Part shown: positions 60,284 to 64,000 of the stretch, piece after piece
How positions within the stretch are numbered: the stretch's first letter is position 1
Layout: each line of letters starts with the position of its first letter
Assembly: GCF_001051235.1 (NCBI RefSeq)
Contig: NZ_CBTJ020000108.1
Span: 1 to 64,000, forward strand
Source: Candidatus Competibacter denitrificans Run_A_D11
GTDB taxonomy: Bacteria > Pseudomonadota > Gammaproteobacteria > Competibacterales > Competibacteraceae
Direction of reading: 5' to 3'
DNA: 64,000 nt
Notes under the pieces: generated by a model
Seen by the model: only the letters and a program-made list of their open reading frames with translations
What the model was told of the DNA's origin: nothing
The model's database searches: none
Program-made: the position numbers and the translations under genes

Positions 60284-61454
60284 GTTACGCAGTTAAGTAC
60301 AGGACAAAAACCTCAAAGTCCAGGAAATCCTGGAATTTCTCGGTGAGGTTAAGGACGATGTGACGGAGGAAATCAAGGCCGTGCCGGAAGAGGGACTTAA
60401 GGGGACGCTGAAGGGTTTTTTTAAGGGGATGGGCTGAATGTGGTCATGCAGGCATTCGCCGGTGCGGTAGCTCCAAACGAAGGCCAGCGCGAGCAGGGCC
60501 ATCAGTTTGGCCAAGCGCGGGGCGTCTCTGAGATGGGTATCCTCGAAATTGAAGCCGCGTGTTTTGAGGCAACCGAACAGAGTCTCCACTTGCCAGCGGT
60601 CGGCGTAGGCCTCAATGGCCTGATTCTGGGGTGCGCCGAAGGTGGCGAGGATGAGGAACTCACCGTTCTCTAGACGCAACGCCGAGAGATGGACAAAGCA
60701 ACCCCAGACCGGACGCCGCCCCGGCAGTCGGTAGACCTGGCCGGGTTTGAGCGACCCCAAGAGTGCGTCGATGCGCATCAGCCGATTCCAGTGGTTGGGG
60801 ACGAGCGTGTCGCATTTGATGCGCTGGTGGAAGGGAATCTGCTGGGCTTGCAACCAGCGGAACCACGCCTCACCCACGAATTCACGGTCGGCCAAGAGAA
60901 CGGCGATCCGCTCCACACCAAAGACGGCGAGAAAGCGCTCCATCAAGGCGATGCGCTCGGCGGTGTTGGAGTTGCCAGGCTTGTCCAACACCGTCCAGAA
61001 CACCGGCAGGGCGATCCCGCGATAGGCGATACCCAGCACCAGGAAATGAATATCCGTCTGGCCAAACCGCCAGTGCGTGCGATCCAGCGTCAACCGCCAC
61101 GGGCCCTCACCCACCGGCGCCAGTCGAACCAACAGCCGCGCCCAAGAATCGGGTTCCATCTCAAAGGATCGAAAAAACCGTTGCAGTCGCTTGTAATGCG
61201 ACGCCACCCGCACCGTACCCCCAAACCCCGTGGCTAGTTCAGCCAAATTGACGCTACGAACTTTGAACAGTGCCAGAAGAAAATGCGCCAGAAAACCAAT
61301 CCGAGCACCATGCCAAGGCAGGTGTTCAGCCAGCACCGCCTTGAGTTCGCCAACAGGATCATCAATGGGAGCGGGAATACCTGCCAAAATCCTAGCTTAA
61401 CCTCATCCTAATCATTAAGTTATAAATTTCGTCCTGTACTGAGGTTACGCAGTT
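60284..61454. mobile_element. IS4-family element upstream of the DISARM operon
   Basis: AGTACAGGAC (60296-60305) and GTCCTGTACT (61431-61440) are inverted ends. GTTACGCAGTT occurs in direct orientation at 60284-60294 and 61444-61454; this may be an 11-bp target duplication, but its distance from the ends differs by 2 bases (1 vs 3). The exact borders are therefore open. Confidence 0.65.
60293..61387 (-). CDS. IS4-family transposase with C-terminal slip at A7
   Basis: A 364-residue frame. DDE features: LTLDRTHWRFG (first Asp), IAVLLADREFVGEAW (second Asp), and YADRWQVETLFGCLKTRGFNFE with the Glu. Near the C-terminus the frame passes a run of seven A within IPLKKPF and then loses resemblance to the family. 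The -1 frame reads RPLKSLFRHGLDFLRH and ends LYLTA with a TAA inside the element end, which is the expected C-terminus. One extra A, or a -1 slip, would restore it. The catalytic core is intact. Confidence 0.85.
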   Translation of the reverse strand: MAGIPAPIDDPVGELKAVLAEHLPWHGARIGFLAHFLLALFKVRSVNLAELATGFGGTVRVASHYKRLQRFFRSFEMEPDSWARLLVRLAPVGEGPWRLTLDRTHWRFGQTDIHFLVLGIAYRGIALPVFWTVLDKPGNSNTAERIALMERFLAVFGVERIAVLLADREFVGEAWFRWLQAQQIPFHQRIKCDTLVPNHWNRLMRIDALLGSLKPGQVYRLPGRRPVWGCFVHLSALRLENGEFLILATFGAPQNQAIEAYADRWQVETLFGCLKTRGFNFEDTHLRDAPRLAKLMALLALAFVWSYRTGECLHDHIQPIPLKKPFSVPLSPSSGTALISSVTSSLTSPRNSRISWTLRFLSCT

Positions 61455-61578
61455 GAATCCAAGGTGTAGAGGGGAGGCAGCGAGATAAACGCGCACTGCG
61501 TCTTTGATGATTTTAGCCTTGGCCTCGGCGGTGGTAAACCTTGATCATCCAGCTCCGCTCGGCCAAGCTTTGGCGGAT

Positions 61579-62465
61579 TATAGCAAGATCGAATAATATT
61601 GAGTATTGTATCGAGATGGCCTATTCACTGGATTTTCGACTACATGTGCTGGCGATCCGGCAGCGGGATCAGCTATCGATTGAGCAGACCGCCGCGCGTT
61701 TTGCGGTGGGGAAAGCGAGCGTGATGCGCTGGGTTAAGCGACCGGAGCGTAAGCCATCGGGGTTTCGGCGAGGTAAGCTGGCTATCGACGCACTGGCGCA
61801 AGATGTACGGGAGTATCCGGATGCCTACCAATACGAGCGGGCAGCGCGATTAGGTGTTCGGCAGAGTACGATTTGCTATGCGCTGAAGAAAAAGCTGCGG
61901 GTGTCCTATAAAAAAAACGCAGTACCATCCCCGCGCAGACGCGGCGGCGCGGGATGCCTTTCAAGCGCGGCAGGCGGCTTATGAAGCGGCCGGACGGCCG
62001 CTGGTATGGATTGACGAGAGTGGGTTTTCCAAGGACATGCCGCGTCGGCAGGGCTACGCCCCGATTGGACAACGCTGTTATGGCCGCTGGGATTGGCACG
62101 CCAAGGGTCGTACCAACGTCATCGGCGCCCTCCTGGGCTTGCAGCTCCTGGCCGTCGGTTTGTTTGAATCCAGCGTCAACGCCGAGGTCTTCCTCGCCTG
62201 GGTCCACCAGGTTCTCCTCCCACAATTGCCACCGGCCGCCGTGATCGTCATGGATAACGCCGCCTTCCACAAACGCGCCGACATTCAAAACACCCTCCGT
62301 CAGGCTGGCCACACCCTCGAATACCTCCCGCCCTATTCCCCTGATCTCAACCCCATCGAACACAAGTGGGCACAGGCCAAAGCCATCCGCAGGCAAACTC
62401 ACTGCTCCGTCGATGATCTCTTTCGCTCCAATAGAATATGATCACCTTTGTTCGATTCTGCTATA
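61579..62465 (+). mobile_element. IS630-family element
   Basis: Left end TATAGCAAGATCGAATAA and right end, complement beginning TATAGCAGAATCGAACAA, are imperfect inverted repeats (15 of 18 bases) with TA target dinucleotides at both sides. Confidence 0.8.
61616..62441 (+). pseudogene. IS630-family transposase, frame broken at A8
   Basis: The N-terminal part from ATG 61616 (MAYSLDFRLHVLAIRQRD) has the HTH (ARFAVGKASVMRWVKRP) and stops at TGA 61982-61984. A second frame with the DDE core follows: LVWIDESGFSKDMPR, AAVIVMDNAAFHKRADI and LPPYSPDLNPIEHKWAQ. The two join if the run of eight A near 61910-61917 has seven, giving TQYHPRADAARDAFQ. IS630 elements often use frameshifts here, so this may be a programmed or transcriptional slip instead of decay. 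Confidence 0.82.
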
Positions 62466-62531
62466 AGGGTTCCGTTGCGTTAATTTCTGTAGGGTAATGC
62501 CTAAGTTAGGGTGGCCTTGTCGCAGGCACAG

Positions 62532-63212
62532 CTAGGCGGCGAGGGAATAGAATTGCTGGGCAGCTGACAAGTCCTGCGAGTTTTGCATCTGACCTTTCTT
62601 GATCCTGTGCATCAGCTCAATGTCCTGGAGGGTGATGCGGGCAGAGCGAACGGTTTGAAAGCCCAGTATCGGCCGAACGAGCCGTTTTATGGCTCGGTGA
62701 TCCTGTTCGATCAAGTTGTTTAAGTCCTTGCGCTGGCGGATGTCGATTTTGGAATCGGCGTTGACGTTGGCGTCGAGCGCGATCAACGCGGCGGTGTTGG
62801 CTCCACTTTGATCAATGGTGACCTTCGTGGGGCGGCCATGCTGGCGGATGGCTTTCTTCAGAAACCGCAACGCGGCCTTCTTGTCACGGTGTGCGGTCAG
62901 CAGAAAATCAACCGTTTGCCCGGTCTTGTCGACCGCCCGATAGAGGTCGTTCCATTGCCCTTTGATCTTGATATAGGTCTCGTCCATCCGCCAACTTAAA
63001 CCCACCGGCTGCTTATGCCCCCGGCGAAAACAGGCTTCCAGCAACGGTGTGAACTTCTGAACCCAACGGTAGACATTCGTATGATCAACCGCAACCCCGC
63101 GTTCCGCCATCATCTCCTCCAGATTCCGATAACTCAACGGATAGGCCAAATACCACCGCACACATAGGAGAATGATCTCCTTTTCATAGCGATGGCCTTT
63201 GAAGTCGATCAT
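62532..63212 (-). CDS. IS6-family transposase
   Basis: A 226-residue DDE transposase from ATG 63212. The IS6 pattern is clear: LSYRNLEEMMAERGVAVDH, then WRMDETYIKIKGQWNDLYRA (first Asp), KVTIDQSGANTAALIALD (second Asp) and DLNNLIEQDHRAIKRLVRP with the Glu. It looks intact. I could not define its inverted repeats; the IS5-type end starts only about 13 bases beyond the start codon, so the upstream end may be lost. Confidence 0.9.
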   Translation of the reverse strand: MIDFKGHRYEKEIILLCVRWYLAYPLSYRNLEEMMAERGVAVDHTNVYRWVQKFTPLLEACFRRGHKQPVGLSWRMDETYIKIKGQWNDLYRAVDKTGQTVDFLLTAHRDKKAALRFLKKAIRQHGRPTKVTIDQSGANTAALIALDANVNADSKIDIRQRKDLNNLIEQDHRAIKRLVRPILGFQTVRSARITLQDIELMHRIKKGQMQNSQDLSAAQQFYSLAA

Positions 63213-63224
63213 GCGGTTTGCCTT

Positions 63225-64000
63225 AGAGTCCGTTTCAAAACATTATTTGGGATTACAAAGTTTTCTGAGCATACATCGGATGGAAGCGAGGCGCAGGAAG
63301 GCCAAGGCTTTGAGGTTGAGGTTCTCCCAGTCTTTGGCGAGTCGCCGACAGCGGTTGAGCCAAGCCAGGCTACGTTCGACGATCCAGCGCTGGGGCAGGA
63401 CGGTAAACCCTTTTGTACCGGCCGGACGCTTGACGATCACGACGGTCAGATCGCCTCGCAAGGCAGCGACACCTTGACCAAAGCAGGGGCCTTGATAAGC
63501 TCCATCCGCAAAGAGCGTCTTGAGCTTGGGAAAGGTCTTCTGGAGTGTAGCCAGGAGATACAACCCACCGTCTCGATCCTGGATATCCGCCGGATGCACT
63601 AGGGCTTGCAGGACTAACCCCTGGGTGTCAACCAGGACGTGCCGCTTCTTGCCCTTGATCCGTTTCCCAGCATCATAGCCCGCAGGATCAATCCGCGCCC
63701 CCCTTTTTCCGCCGATTGGACGCTTTGACTGTCAATGATGGCAGCGGTCGGTTCGGGATTGCGCCCCGCTTGGGTGCGACACTGGTCATACAAGGCGGTG
63801 TGCAGATCATCCAAAGTGCCATCGTACATCCATAAATCCAGGTACCCAAACAAGGTTGGGTACGGGGGCAAATCCTTCGGTACCGCTCGCCACTGGCAGC
63901 CCGTGGATAGCACATACAAAATCCCATTCATCACTTCACGGACATTGACCCGCCGTCGGTTACCGCCCGGCTTGGCCGGGCGAATCTGCGGTTCGACCAG
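63225..64000 (-). mobile_element. IS5-family element, runs off the window
   Basis: GAGTCCGTTTCAAAA at about 63226-63240 looks like an IS5-type end. The other end is outside the window. Confidence 0.6.
63243..64000 (-). CDS. IS5-family transposase in two frames, partial
   Basis: The 5' end is beyond 64000. The first frame (to 63614) has NGILYVLSTGCQWRAVPKD and AAIIDSQSVQSAEKGG with the first Asp. At GAAAAAGGGGGG (about 63702-63713) a -1 slip leads into ARIDPAGYDAGKRIKG, and the second frame continues TLFADGAYQGPCFGQG (second Asp) and WIVERSLAWLNRCRRLAKD with the Glu, to the stop at 63243-63245. Two-frame expression at an A/G slippery run is the rule in this IS5 subgroup, so the element may be functional. 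Confidence 0.85.

Noticed and set aside
1..64000. tRNA or rRNA genes as integration target
   Set aside because: No tRNA-like cloverleaf with a TTCGA loop or rRNA segment was noticed on either strand, though reading by eye could miss one.

Overview
The window looks like a high-GC proteobacterial accessory region, probably from a gammaproteobacterium. That placing is inference: it rests on overall codon use, a TraU-like gene of the genomic-island type of integrative conjugative element (ICE), a PRTRC (ParB-related, ThiF-related) cassette, and the mix of insertion sequences (IS). No rRNA, tRNA, CRISPR array or clear housekeeping operon was seen.

Layout. (1) 1-2.2 kb: end of a mobile-element gene block, with a decayed gene, a CFI-box protein, a Cas4-like nuclease and a secreted protein. 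(2) 2.2-3.6 kb: a small gene split by an IS982-type element that left a clean target duplication. (3) 3.8-14.4 kb, minus strand: a four-gene operon headed by a DruA-type (DUF4338) protein and ending in a 1842-residue DUF1998 helicase, read as a Druantia type I-like anti-phage system. (4) 14.6-16.7 kb: an IS1-type transposase gene interrupted by an IS3-type element. A 39-bp imperfect direct repeat lies outside blocks 3 and 4. (5) 16.8-31.1 kb: ICE or plasmid genes, mostly plus strand, including a RecB/Cas4-type nuclease, an SH3b lipoprotein, a CobS-like AAA+ ATPase, a WGR-like protein, a DUF3150 protein, a CobT-like VWA protein, a TraU-like protein and a spermidine-synthase-like protein. Nearly every plus-strand gene is preceded by the same kind of C-run/G-run hairpin leader ending in a T-run just before the ribosome binding site. 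(6) 31.1-41.2 kb, minus strand: the PRTRC cassette (ParB, E, C, F, B, A, ThiF) with a methyltransferase-like gene and a toxin-antitoxin pair. Proteins C, B, ThiF and A correspond to ubiquitin-like, E2-like, E1-like and JAB/JAMM peptidase components; protein A carries an in-frame amber codon. Six genes here share one promoter-like element, TTGCC(C/G) followed at a fixed distance of 21 bases by a second box. (7) 41.4-42.2 kb: a VapBC-like pair, then an IS3 remnant. (8) 42.6-60.2 kb, minus strand: a class 1 DISARM operon (drmD, drmMI, drmA, drmB, drmC) with a GHKL ATPase-nuclease fusion between drmMI and drmA, and a cytosine methyltransferase plus Vsr endonuclease at its head. (9) 60.3-64 kb: a pile of IS4-, IS630-, IS6- and IS5-type elements, the last running off the window.

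Taken together this is a conjugative or plasmid-like backbone carrying its own partition cassette, stability modules and two multi-gene defence systems, edged by insertion sequences. Many reading frames are broken by single stops or one-base shifts, so the element is either decaying or the assembly has some residual indel errors. Family assignments rest on recognised motifs and gene order; no database search was possible.
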